A DNA stretch of 29,222 bases from CAYSYY01 sp964576115 [NCBI: uncultured Gemmatimonadota bacterium] (GCA_964576115.1 CAZNUA010000024.1:1-29222); one strand, 5' to 3'. Counted from the first letter of the stretch, positions 1 to 7,464 are shown. Notes: a model not told the origin generated them from the sequence alone. Numbers and translations: made by a program.

Positions 1-6
1 GCCGTC

Positions 7-35
7 TTGACACGAAGACATCCCGTCGGTAGTGT
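7..35 (+). promoter_or_regulatory. Candidate sigma-70 promoter for accA
   Basis: A perfect -35 hexamer TTGACA (7-12) is followed by a 17-bp spacer and a weak -10, TAGTGT (30-35). The accA start codon lies 45 bp downstream of the -10. The perfect -35 and ideal spacing support it; the poor -10 and closeness to the window edge limit confidence. Confidence 0.5.
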
Positions 36-79
36 GCAGCCCTGATGGGCGTGCCGGGGTGGTGCGCCCGATCTGTGTT

Positions 80-1045
80 ATGGACGAAAACGGACTAAAT
101 ATCCTCGATTTCGAGCGTCCCGTGGTGGAGCTGGAACGACGCATCGCCGAGATGCGTTCGTATGCGGCGACCGAGAAGATCGATCTCGATGACGAGATCA
201 CCAAACTCGAGAAGAAAGTCATCCGTCTGCGCGACGACGTGTACCGCAAGCTGACCCGCTGGCAGCGGGTGCAGCTCGCCCGCCACCCCGAACGGCCCTA
301 TACCCTCGATTACATCGAGCTGATGTTCACCGACTGGGTCGAGCTGCACGGCGACCGGGCCTTCGCCGACGACCATGCCATCGTCGCCGGCCTGGCCACC
401 TTCAACGGGCAGACGATCTGTGTGGTGGGGCACCAGAAAGGCCGCGATACCAAACAGCGGATCTATCGCAACTTCGGCCAGGCAAGGCCCGAAGGATACC
501 GCAAGGCGCTGCGGATCATGAAGCTGGCAGCTCGTTTCGGGCGGCCGATCGTCACCTTCATCGATACCCAGGGAGCCTATCCCGGGATCGGTGCCGAGGA
601 GCGGGGCCAGGCCGAGGCGATTGCCGTCAACCTGCGTGAGATGTCGTTGCTCGAGGTGCCGATCGTCTCGCTGGTCATCGGCGAGGGGGGATCGGGGGGC
701 GCCCTGGGTATCGGGGTGGCCGATCGCGTGTACGCCCAGGAGAACACCTACTACTCGGTGATCACCCCCGAGGGCTGCGCTTCGATCCTCTGGCGATCGA
801 AGACCGAGGCCGAGAAAGCCGCCGAGGCCATGAAAGTCACCGCCCGCGATCTGGATGATCTGGGTATCGTGGACGGGATCGTTCCCGAACCCGAGGGCGG
901 GGCCCATCGGGCGCCCGAACAGGCCGCCCGGGAACTGGCGACGGTACTCCGCGGCGCTCTGCTCGAACTCGGCCGGCTCTCCCCCGAAGAACTCGTGGAC
1001 CGGCGGATCGAAAAATACGCCCGTATCGGGGTCTTCGCGGAATAA
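80..1045 (+). CDS. accA: Acetyl-CoA carboxylase carboxyltransferase subunit alpha
   Basis: AccA pairs with AccD to transfer the carboxyl group from carboxybiotin to acetyl-CoA, giving malonyl-CoA, the first committed step of cytosolic fatty acid synthesis. The 321-residue product matches the usual AccA length (about 320). It begins with the typical helical N-terminus ([17 protein letters not shown]) and contains the strongly conserved blocks [33 protein letters not shown] and [16 protein letters not shown], which form the carboxyltransferase core and CoA-binding surface. I chose the ATG at 80 because the AccA N-terminal signature starts a few residues after it; an in-frame start at 32 would add 16 residues with no family resemblance. 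No strong ribosome binding site is visible. A small Trm112-like gene follows after 11 nt, probably in the same transcript. accD is not in the window. Confidence 0.97.
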   Translation: MDENGLNILDFERPVVELERRIAEMRSYAATEKIDLDDEITKLEKKVIRLRDDVYRKLTRWQRVQLARHPERPYTLDYIELMFTDWVELHGDRAFADDHAIVAGLATFNGQTICVVGHQKGRDTKQRIYRNFGQARPEGYRKALRIMKLAARFGRPIVTFIDTQGAYPGIGAEERGQAEAIAVNLREMSLLEVPIVSLVIGEGGSGGALGIGVADRVYAQENTYYSVITPEGCASILWRSKTEAEKAAEAMKVTARDLDDLGIVDGIVPEPEGGAHRAPEQAARELATVLRGALLELGRLSPEELVDRRIEKYARIGVFAE

Positions 1046-1056
1046 AGGAACCGCTC

Positions 1057-1224
1057 ATGCCCCTGCCCGACGAATTGCTCGAGATTCTGGTCTGCCCGCG
1101 CTGCCGGGGGCCGCTCGAGTACCGTTCCGAAACCGACGACCTGGCCTGCGAAGCCTGCCGCCTGCGCTACCGGATCGAGGCGGACATTCCTGTCATGCTG
1201 GTCGATGAGGCCGAACCGTACTGA
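1057..1224 (+). CDS. Trm112/UPF0434 (YcaR-like) small zinc-ribbon-type protein
   Basis: This 55-residue protein starts MPLPDELLEILVCPRCRGPL and carries two Cys-x2-Cys pairs (CPRC near residue 13 and CEAC near residue 33). It then has the RLRYRIEADIPVML segment typical of the UPF0434/Trm112 family (usual form: YPIRDGIPVML). Bacterial members such as YcaR are small proteins of poorly defined function; the eukaryotic and archaeal Trm112 homologue is an activating partner of methyltransferases. Both cysteine pairs are intact, so zinc binding is plausible. The gene lies 11 nt after accA with AAAGGAA just upstream of its ATG and is probably cotranscribed with it. Its last codon and stop fall inside the first unit of a 13-bp tandem repeat. 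The family call is secure; the biochemical role is not known. Confidence 0.88.
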   Translation: MPLPDELLEILVCPRCRGPLEYRSETDDLACEACRLRYRIEADIPVMLVDEAEPY

Positions 1225-1272
1225 TATCCCGGCCTGATATCCCTGCCTGACATTCCGGCCTGATATCCCCGC
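1221..1272 (+). repeat. Four-copy 13-bp tandem repeat
   Basis: Four head-to-tail 13-bp units read CTGATATCCCGGC (1221-1233), CTGATATCCCTGC (1234-1246), CTGACATTCCGGC (1247-1259) and CTGATATCCCCGC (1260-1272). The first unit contains the end of the preceding gene, including its TGA stop, and the last ends 10 bp before the next -35 hexamer. The period is not a multiple of three, so this is not protein-coding. It could be a simple slippage expansion or a set of regulator sites. Confidence 0.9.
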
Positions 1273-1282
1273 CCGCACCGTA

Positions 1283-1311
1283 TTGACACAGCCTTTTCCA
1301 GGACCTACACT
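1283..1311 (+). promoter_or_regulatory. Sigma-70-type promoter of the porV/protease operon
   Basis: TTGACA (1283-1288), a 17-bp spacer, then TACACT (1306-1311). The expected transcription start near 1318 gives a 5' leader of about 143 nt before the ATG at 1461. This is one of the best promoter matches in the window. Confidence 0.72.
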
Positions 1312-1387
1312 TGAGCTATCAACCTTCACCCCCTGCACGAGGCTGCCTGGAGCCCATTGAGCGCGAGACAGTGACATGGCCGGCCGG

Positions 1388-1403
1388 CCCGACCCCCGTC
1401 GGG
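1388..1403 (+). other. Hairpin in the porV leader
   Basis: CCCGAC-CCCC-GTCGGG forms a perfect 6-bp stem with a 4-nt loop in the middle of the leader between the promoter and the ATG at 1461. A second, weaker G/C-rich pairing (about 1410-1432) follows before the ribosome binding site AGGGGGT (about 1448-1454). No T-run follows, so it is not a canonical terminator. I could not match the leader to a known riboswitch. Apart from the promoter and hairpins, nothing else is seen in 1273-1460. Confidence 0.45.
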
Positions 1404-1460
1404 TAAGGCGGGAAGGGGTGTCTTTCCCCCGCGGTGCGGCCGATAGCAGGGGGTATCCCC

Positions 1461-2498
1461 ATGAAGAGCAGATCCCCGATCCTGATCGCGACGGCGTTTC
1501 TGCTGTTGCTGCCCGTCACGGCCGCAGCCCAGGTATCGAACGCCGGAGTGATATTCCTCACGATCGAGCCGGGTGCGCGCAATGCGGGTATCGGCGGCGC
1601 CGGGGTGGCCCTGGGGGCCGACTCGGGTCCGACCGCCAGCTTCTACAATCCGGCCGCCCTGGCGTTCATTCCCGGTACCACCCTGACCGGTATGCACAAC
1701 AAGGCGCTGCCCGAACTGGTGGATGACTTCTACTACGAGTTTCTCGGCGGCACCCATTCGCTCGGTCAGGCCGGGGGGATCGGGGCCAACATCACCTTCT
1801 ATTCCTACGGCAGTCAGTTGCGGACCGACGGTTCGGGGAACGAACTCGGTACTATCGAAAGTTACGATCTGGCCGCTTCGGCTTCCTACGGGGTGAAGAT
1901 CAAGAACAACCTCTCTATCGGCGGCACCTTCAAGGTCATCTATTCCAATCTCAGTCCGGTCGGTGCCGAAGCCGAAAAGGGCGACGGTCGGGCTTTCACC
2001 TTCGCGATCGATGCCGGCCTGCTCTTCACCGATATCCTGCCTCGCCTCAATCTGGGGCTGGTGTGGCAGAACGTCGGACCCGACATCGCCTATGTGGATC
2101 GCGATCAGGCCGATCCCCTGCCACAGAACCTGCGGGTGGGTCTGGCCTGGCAGGCGCTGCAGGCTTCCCAGCACAGCCTGACCCTCGTCTATGATGCCTA
2201 TAAGTCGCTGGCCCAGCGCAAGCAGTCCTTTCTGGTGAGCGCCATCTTCGGGTTGACCGACGACCGGGCCCGTGAGGAACTGGAACAGATCGTGCACATG
2301 GGCGGCGTGGAGTACACCTTCGCCGAGCTGATCTCGTTGCGGGCCGGTCTGTTTTACGACAGTGTCGGAGTGGTCAAATACCCGACCTTCGGGGTCGGAA
2401 TCCGCTGGCGGGCGTACTGCTTCGACCTCAGTCACGCCTACTCGCCCGACAAGCCGTACTCGCAGGGAACCAGGGTCTCGGTCTCGCTGATTTTCTGA
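1461..2498 (+). CDS. PorV/PorQ-family outer-membrane beta-barrel protein
   Basis: The 345-residue protein starts with a clear signal peptide (MKSRSPILIATAFLLLLPVTAAAQ, cleavage probably after AAAQ). The PorV/PorQ N-terminal signature follows: IEPGARNAGIGGAGVALG, then SFYNPAAL. The rest alternates short hydrophobic/aromatic strands ending in aromatic or glycine residues, as expected for a barrel, and ends VSVSLIF with a terminal Phe as many outer-membrane barrels do. In Bacteroidota, PorV is the shuttle that receives type IX secretion (T9SS) cargo at the outer membrane; distant relatives occur in many diderm phyla with less certain roles. The gene just downstream encodes a protease with a T9SS-like C-terminal domain, which supports a cargo-handling role. 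I preferred ATG 1461 over 1434 because the signal peptide begins there and AGGGGGT precedes it. The family is well supported; an actual T9SS role is inference. Confidence 0.85.
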   Translation: MKSRSPILIATAFLLLLPVTAAAQVSNAGVIFLTIEPGARNAGIGGAGVALGADSGPTASFYNPAALAFIPGTTLTGMHNKALPELVDDFYYEFLGGTHSLGQAGGIGANITFYSYGSQLRTDGSGNELGTIESYDLAASASYGVKIKNNLSIGGTFKVIYSNLSPVGAEAEKGDGRAFTFAIDAGLLFTDILPRLNLGLVWQNVGPDIAYVDRDQADPLPQNLRVGLAWQALQASQHSLTLVYDAYKSLAQRKQSFLVSAIFGLTDDRAREELEQIVHMGGVEYTFAELISLRAGLFYDSVGVVKYPTFGVGIRWRAYCFDLSHAYSPDKPYSQGTRVSVSLIF

Positions 2499-2542
2499 CG
2501 GCGATGCTTGAATTCCACGCTCGTCGCCTGACAGGGCCCTGA

Positions 2543-5500
2543 ATGTCTGCCCGCTCCCTGCGCCGCCTCCCGGCTCTGCCGGGGGCGGTGAGTCTGTGGC
2601 TGCTGATTACCGCTCTTCCTCTCGGCGCCCAGACCTCCCGGTTGATTGCGATCGAACGAGGCAGTTCGAACCTCGGGCCGCCCGGACGGAGGGTCGAGCG
2701 GATGACCCTGCCTTCCCGGATAATGACGCGGCTGCATACCGGACCCTCCCGCCAGGCCCGCTCGCTCGGATACCGACCGGGCGATGCCGTTGCCTCCCCC
2801 GACCTGCCTGACACCATGCGGGTCCTGGTCCTGCGCCTTTCCTTCACCCCCGACGAGGATCCGGCTACGACCGGTGACGGCACCTTCGATCTGCGCTCGC
2901 TCGACGCCTTCACCGCTCAGGAGGAGCACCAGATCGACGCCGCTCCGCACGATCGGGGCTATGTCGAGCGCCACCTGCTGGCCCTGCACCACTACTGGTG
3001 GGCCATGAGCGGCGGCCGGTTCTCGATCGCGGCCGCCGTGTATCCGCGGGCTGACACTCTCGCCTTCCAGCTTCCCCATCCGATGAGCCGCTACGGCTTC
3101 ACCTCGCCTCTGGGAGATATCCTCACCGCCTACGAAGCTCTCGTCTCCGATGCGGTGGCGGCCGCGGAGGCGGGCGTCGATCCCATCGACTGGTCGGCTT
3201 TCGATGCCCTGGTGCTCTTTCATGCCGGGGCCGACTGGCAGGGCGATGTGAACCGGGACACACCGGCCGATCTGCCCACCGCCTGGTTGATGCTGGGAAC
3301 TCCGGTTGCGGCGGGGGGTACCCTCATCGCCGACGCCATCGTCATTCCCGAGACGGTCAGCCAGGACGGTTACATCGGGGCGATCAACGGTGTTTTCGCC
3401 CACGAGTTCGGGCACCAGCTCGGCCTGCCCGATCTCTACGACACGGCCGCGATGAGTCCCGCCGTGGGATTGTGGGCGCTGATGGACAGCGGCAACGAGA
3501 CCGGCGGTGTGCTCGATGAGTACTACGTCTGGGGGATTCTGCCCGCTTCCCTCTCGCCGTGGACGCGGATGTGGCTGGGCTGGACCGAGCCGGTCGTGAT
3601 CGGTCCCGGCGAGAGTACCGTTCTGGTTGCCTCGACCGCTCTCGACGGCGTGCATTCCATCCCGGCGGCGCCCCGGCTGGCGCTGGTACCGGCCGGCGAG
3701 GAGCAGGCCTTCCTGATCGAGCTGCGAGCCGACGATCTGGATGGCGAGCCCGACGTCAGTCTCTACTGGGAAGAGGGTGTGATCGACGGAACCGCCCGCC
3801 TGGAGGGGGGCGAGAAGGTCCGCACATACGAGTACGATGCCTTGCTCCCGGGGAGCGGGGTGCTCATCTGGCACCTCGATGCCGCGGTGGCGTCGGCCGA
3901 TCCCGAGGGCGACGGTTTCCCGGCCTTTGCGGATAACACCCTGCAGGCCGACCGGCTCCGCCGCTTCCTCGACATCGAGGAGGCCGACGGACTGCAGGAG
4001 TTGGGTTGGGTGCCCGGTTACCTGGGCGAGGCCAACGATCTCTGGCGGCCCGATCCCACCGGTCCGTCCCGCTTCGGGCCCTTCACCGAACCGGCCACGA
4101 CGACCTGGACCGGAGCCTTCACCGGCCTCGACCTCGCGATTGAAGATCATCCCTCGCCCCTGGCCGTCACGTTGCGGGTGACCGGGCAGGGCAGTTTCCC
4201 GGTCTGGACGGCTCCTCTTTCGGGGGGCGGGAGCGAGGTGAGCGTGCCCTGGCTCGTCGACGCCGACGGCGACGGTTCGGCCGTGGTGGCGGTGCTCGAT
4301 TCGGCCGGCGGTCTGCACCTCTTCGATCCCGACGGCACTCCCCGCGGCTCCAACCCGGTCTGGACCGCGCCCGCAGCGCCGGCCGCTTCGCTGACCCTGG
4401 CCGGATCCCTCTTTGCGGTCGTGGCGGGACAGCAGATCCATTTCGTCTCCGAAGAGGGCCTCGAAACCGCCGCCGTCGATCTCGGGCACCCGGTCGCCGG
4501 TCGGCCGACGGGGGAACGCTCAGAGGGGCGGGGTACTCTGGTTCCCCTCACCGGCGGCCTGCTGGTCGAAGTGGATCCGACCGGAATCCTCGATTCCTGG
4601 TCACCGGGACAGGTGAGTTTCATGCTCGAAACGGGTTTGAACTTCGGCCGCCTGGCGGCGACCGGGAACCAGCTCTGGAGCCTGCACCCGGGTGGTGAGA
4701 TGATCCACCTCTGGAATGCCGCCGAGCCGATCGTCTCGATGGCGCTGGTCGGGGTGGGGGACGTGCTGGCGATCCTCGACGCCGGGGGTGTCCTGACCCT
4801 GCTCCAGACGGCGACCGACCTGGAGACTGTGACCGCCCTTTCGACGCTCGCTCTGGGACAGGAGTGCGGTTCCATCGCCCTGATGCCGCTGCCCGGGTCG
4901 GGTCACCGGGCTTTCATCGTTCCGACCGGGAACGGGATCAAGGCCTTCGATGACGGCGGGTACTCTCTGGCCGACTGGCCTCCGCGGGCGGGGGGACGGG
5001 CGGCCGTGGAACCCCCGCTGCCGGTCGGAGTGCCGCTGACTCTCAGTAACGGTGTCGTGTGTACCATGACCGAAGCCGCCGAACTCCTCTTCTACGATCT
5101 TCATGCCCGCCAGCTCTTCGGTGGCGCCAGAGCGCTCCCTTCGGCCCCCGCGGCGGATCCCACCCTGGCCCGGGGGAGCGATGGTTTCCCCCGGCTGCTC
5201 GTGCCGGGAGTGGACAGCCTGCGGGTTTACTCCCTGACCTTCACCGATCTGTATGACGTCGAGGTTATCTGGGCCGGGCCACAGGGTTGCGCCGGCGCCT
5301 GGGGGACTCCCGGCGAATACTGGGCCTACCTGCCCTATCCCGAGGAATCCTGGGAGCGCACTTTTTACGCCTGGCCCAATCCGGCCCGGCGTCAGTGCCG
5401 GTTGCGTCTGGAGGGTTTCGAAGATCGTGAGGTCACCTTCCTGGCCTTCACCTCGATCGGAACGTCCCTCGGAAAGATCGGTGCCCTGACTGCGACCGGT

Positions 5501-5638
5501 TCCATCGCCGAATTCACCTGGGATGTGTCCGACCTGGCTCCGGGAGTGTACCGGGTCGTAGCCGAGATCTCTCCCCCCCCGGGGGTCGTTGCAGGGGGAT
5601 TTTCCCGGATGAAGACGAAGGTCATGGTCATCCGATGA
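2543..5638 (+). CDS. Secreted M6-type (immune inhibitor A-like) metalloprotease with C-terminal sorting domain
   Basis: The 1031-residue protein has a signal peptide (residues 1 to about 30, ending LPLGAQ), a short propeptide-like stretch and a catalytic domain from about residue 90. The zinc motif is H287-E-F-G-H291 in the context HEFGHQLGLPDLYD, with D297 a likely third ligand; a Met-turn candidate, GLWALMDSG (M314), follows as in M6 peptidases. The segment LLPGSGVLIWHLDAAV (about 432-447) is typical of the end of the M6 domain. Residues about 550-900 contain repeated short beta motifs such as DADGDGSAVVAVLDSAGGLHLFDPDG, suggesting a beta-propeller. The last 90 residues (from Y942, YAWPNPARRQ) through LAPGVYRVV to the terminal KTKVMVIR resemble the T9SS type A/FlgD-like C-terminal domain that directs surface export. 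The gene lies 44 nt after the PorV-family gene and overlaps the next by 4 nt. The substrate is unknown. Confidence 0.88.
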   Translation: MSARSLRRLPALPGAVSLWLLITALPLGAQTSRLIAIERGSSNLGPPGRRVERMTLPSRIMTRLHTGPSRQARSLGYRPGDAVASPDLPDTMRVLVLRLSFTPDEDPATTGDGTFDLRSLDAFTAQEEHQIDAAPHDRGYVERHLLALHHYWWAMSGGRFSIAAAVYPRADTLAFQLPHPMSRYGFTSPLGDILTAYEALVSDAVAAAEAGVDPIDWSAFDALVLFHAGADWQGDVNRDTPADLPTAWLMLGTPVAAGGTLIADAIVIPETVSQDGYIGAINGVFAHEFGHQLGLPDLYDTAAMSPAVGLWALMDSGNETGGVLDEYYVWGILPASLSPWTRMWLGWTEPVVIGPGESTVLVASTALDGVHSIPAAPRLALVPAGEEQAFLIELRADDLDGEPDVSLYWEEGVIDGTARLEGGEKVRTYEYDALLPGSGVLIWHLDAAVASADPEGDGFPAFADNTLQADRLRRFLDIEEADGLQELGWVPGYLGEANDLWRPDPTGPSRFGPFTEPATTTWTGAFTGLDLAIEDHPSPLAVTLRVTGQGSFPVWTAPLSGGGSEVSVPWLVDADGDGSAVVAVLDSAGGLHLFDPDGTPRGSNPVWTAPAAPAASLTLAGSLFAVVAGQQIHFVSEEGLETAAVDLGHPVAGRPTGERSEGRGTLVPLTGGLLVEVDPTGILDSWSPGQVSFMLETGLNFGRLAATGNQLWSLHPGGEMIHLWNAAEPIVSMALVGVGDVLAILDAGGVLTLLQTATDLETVTALSTLALGQECGSIALMPLPGSGHRAFIVPTGNGIKAFDDGGYSLADWPPRAGGRAAVEPPLPVGVPLTLSNGVVCTMTEAAELLFYDLHARQLFGGARALPSAPAADPTLARGSDGFPRLLVPGVDSLRVYSLTFTDLYDVEVIWAGPQGCAGAWGTPGEYWAYLPYPEESWERTFYAWPNPARRQCRLRLEGFEDREVTFLAFTSIGTSLGKIGALTATGSIAEFTWDVSDLAPGVYRVVAEISPPPGVVAGGFSRMKTKVMVIR

Positions 5639-7071
5639 GAGGCCGGCGATACCGAATGCTGCCTGCGGCAGTCAGAGCGTTGCCGATCCGGTCCAGGGTG
5701 GCTCTGCTTCTGCGTGCGACCGCCCGGGGCTGCGTTCTGGCCGGACTCACCGCCCTGCCGGTCGCGGCTCAGGGACCGGTCGGGAACGCCGACGGTCGGG
5801 AGCTGACCCTGGCCCAACTGGCCCGGCTGCCCTCCCTTGACCCGTCCGGCCCGGACATCGCAGGGCAGGCCGGGGAGAGCTCGGGAATCGGCCGGAAGGC
5901 TCTGGCTTCCTTTCTTCTGCCCGGGGCGGGACAGCTGTTGACCGGGCGGGAGTGGGGCTGGGGGCTGATCGGAACCGAGGCGGTCCTGATCTACAGCACG
6001 CTGCATGCCCGTCACGAGGGACGACAGCTCCAGGATCGTTACGAGACTTTTGCCGATGCCTGGTGGGACCGCGACCGCTGGTTTGACCGCCTGAACGACT
6101 ACGCTTTCCTAACCGGAGAGCAGTGGCCCTACGATCATCACACCCTGCCTCCCGAGGGTGTGCGCGACCACGATTACTACGAGATGATCGGCAAGTACGA
6201 GCAGTTCGCTCCCGGCTGGGAGGATTGGACCGCCTCTTCCGATACCCCCTGGCTCGGTCTCTCCCGCCGCCGCAACGACTATCTGCGCCAGCGGGCCGAC
6301 GCCAACCGCCAGCTGAAGTTCTCGCTGACGGCCGGCGGGCTCATCTTCCTCAACCACGTTCTGGCCGGAACCGAGGTGCTGCTCTGGCACCGGTTGAGCC
6401 AGCCCGGAGGGGAGGGGGGACCGGAGCGGGCGAGGGATCCGGGACGCCTCCCGGCGCCGAGTGCCTGGGGAGCGGCCGGCCGCAGCCTGCTCCTGCCCGG
6501 CTGGGGGCAGCGCACACAGGGGCGGGTCGGCTGGGGGCGAACCCTCGGTTGGATCGAAGCGGCGGGTTGGGGCGGCATGCTTGCCTTTCGGGCCGCCGGC
6601 CGGTGGCGGGACGAGGACAGCCGGCTCTTCGCCGCCGAGCGGGCCGGGGTGCTCCTGGCCGGCAAGGACCGCGCCTTCTTCACCGCTCTCGAACTCTCTC
6701 CCGATCTGACGACCCATAATGCGGCCCAGCTCTCGGGGCTCGGCGATCCAGAAGCGTGCTATCCGGTCGGGGCCGGGTGGGACTGGCGCTGGGAGAGCGA
6801 GGCCGACTGGCGCCGCTATCGCCTGATGCGGCGCGATGCCCGGCACCTGAAAAACTGGGCCACACTCTCACTCGGGGCCGTGGTGGCGGGCCGGCTGGTG
6901 GGGACGGTCACGGCTCTTATTGCCGGAATCAGGGATCAGGAAGCCGGCTCGGGAGCGACAGTGCTCTCTCGGACGAACGCCCCCCGGCTCAGCCTGCGGC
7001 TCGAACCGTGGTTCCAGACCGGTCGAACGACCCTGCGCGGAATACGCCTGCGGCTTCATCGCCACCCGTGA
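5635..7071 (+). CDS. Predicted envelope protein with duplicated DUF5683-like PGxGQ segment
   Basis: I do not recognise a characterised family. The 478-residue product has a long basic N-terminus and a signal-like segment ending LPVAAQ (about residue 46). It contains two related hydrophobic blocks: residues 90-122 with LLPGAGQLLTGREWGWG and residues 283-315 with LLPGWGQRTQGRVGWGR, both followed by (I/L)GxxEA. The PGxGQ-x-x-x-G pattern recalls DUF5683-type small membrane proteins common in FCB genomes, which usually carry one copy. Further hydrophobic stretches occur near residues 222-240 and 410-430. Between the copies lies an aromatic, charged region (DAWWDRDRWFDRLNDYAFL) that may be periplasmic. 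Its start overlaps the protease stop codon (ATGA, 5635-5638), so the two are translationally coupled and probably act together, for example in export or anchoring. An alternative start is ATG 5656. That it is a real gene is well supported; function is unknown. Confidence 0.75.
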   Translation: MRGRRYRMLPAAVRALPIRSRVALLLRATARGCVLAGLTALPVAAQGPVGNADGRELTLAQLARLPSLDPSGPDIAGQAGESSGIGRKALASFLLPGAGQLLTGREWGWGLIGTEAVLIYSTLHARHEGRQLQDRYETFADAWWDRDRWFDRLNDYAFLTGEQWPYDHHTLPPEGVRDHDYYEMIGKYEQFAPGWEDWTASSDTPWLGLSRRRNDYLRQRADANRQLKFSLTAGGLIFLNHVLAGTEVLLWHRLSQPGGEGGPERARDPGRLPAPSAWGAAGRSLLLPGWGQRTQGRVGWGRTLGWIEAAGWGGMLAFRAAGRWRDEDSRLFAAERAGVLLAGKDRAFFTALELSPDLTTHNAAQLSGLGDPEACYPVGAGWDWRWESEADWRRYRLMRRDARHLKNWATLSLGAVVAGRLVGTVTALIAGIRDQEAGSGATVLSRTNAPRLSLRLEPWFQTGRTTLRGIRLRLHRHP

Positions 7072-7364
7072 GTTCCATCTCATGACATGTGGCAGGGCAC
7101 GAGTGCCCCGGATTGCACGTTCGTTCTCATCCGTGCTGTGCTGTATCGGCACCTGCGGCGCTCGGGTTTGAACCCGGGATGGGAGAGGTTTCTCGAACCT
7201 GATGGGACGTTTGGCCCTCTCTGGTGGCTCATAAGGGTCTCTACACCCCTCATGGTATCTTGAAAGATATTAACATGGCTTTTTTCGCCGAAGTATCGCT
7301 TTTTCGTTCCCGTTAGTACTTAGATACACCTTAACAACACATAGAAAAAAGATATGAAATCTTC
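7072..7364 (+). promoter_or_regulatory. Regulatory intergenic region upstream of the dcw cluster, with several dyads
   Basis: No convincing gene lies in these 293 bp. They hold a series of inverted repeats: GGGCAC-GA-GTGCCC (7095-7108), CGGGTT-TG-AACCCG (7163-7176), AGGTT-N5-AACCT (7186-7200), TATCTT-GA-AAGATA (7256-7269) and AAGAT-N5-ATCTT (7349-7363). The first three are G/C-rich and could end or attenuate the upstream transcript, although no long T-run follows them. From about 7250 the composition becomes markedly AT-rich, as expected for promoter DNA. The last dyad abuts the -35 element of the mraZ promoter. Roles are inferred. Confidence 0.55.
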
Positions 7365-7394
7365 TTGACGTTCTTCGTGCGCAGGCGCTAATCT
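7365..7394 (+). promoter_or_regulatory. Sigma-70-type promoter of the dcw (mraZ) operon
   Basis: TTGACG (7365-7370), an 18-bp spacer and TAATCT (7389-7394), preceded by an A-rich tract (7344-7350) that could act as an UP element. The predicted start near 7401 gives a leader of about 64 nt before the mraZ ATG, and the MraZ-box repeats lie just inside the transcribed region. Confidence 0.7.
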
Positions 7395-7412
7395 GTGCCG
7401 CAGTGTCAAATT

Positions 7413-7427
7413 GTGGGGAAGCGTGGG
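7413..7427 (+). promoter_or_regulatory. MraZ-binding repeats (MraZ boxes)
   Basis: GTGGG (7413-7417) and GTGGG (7423-7427) are direct repeats with a 10-bp period. This matches the known MraZ target, TGGG-type repeats spaced one helical turn apart next to the mraZ promoter. A degenerate third repeat (TGTC, 7404-7407) keeps the same period. Their position just after the predicted start site suggests autorepression. The site has not been tested; the match to the known pattern and to the adjacent gene is strong. Confidence 0.72.
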
Positions 7428-7464
7428 TAGTTCAGCGTTCCCGAGACAAAGGCCGGCACAGGCG

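Noticed and set aside
1404-1445. Cobalamin- or c-di-GMP-riboswitch-like fragments in the porV leader (GGGAAGG, CCCGCGGTG)
   Set aside because: The conserved core elements are not present in the right order or spacing; the resemblance is limited to G/C-rich words.
7082-7171. Small 29-codon ORF (MTCGRARVPR...) after the duplicated-segment gene
   Set aside because: No ribosome binding site, no conserved feature, and it runs through the palindromic sequences of the intergenic region.
7155-7185. tRNA T-arm-like sequence (GGGTTTGAACCC)
   Set aside because: The stem does not leave a 7-nt loop with a proper 5-bp stem, the T-loop C56 is missing, and no matching acceptor, D-arm or anticodon arm is found on either strand.
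7411-7464. Longer mraZ beginning at TTG 7411
   Set aside because: The extra 18 residues have no family similarity and would be encoded by the MraZ operator; ATG 7465 matches the standard N-terminus.
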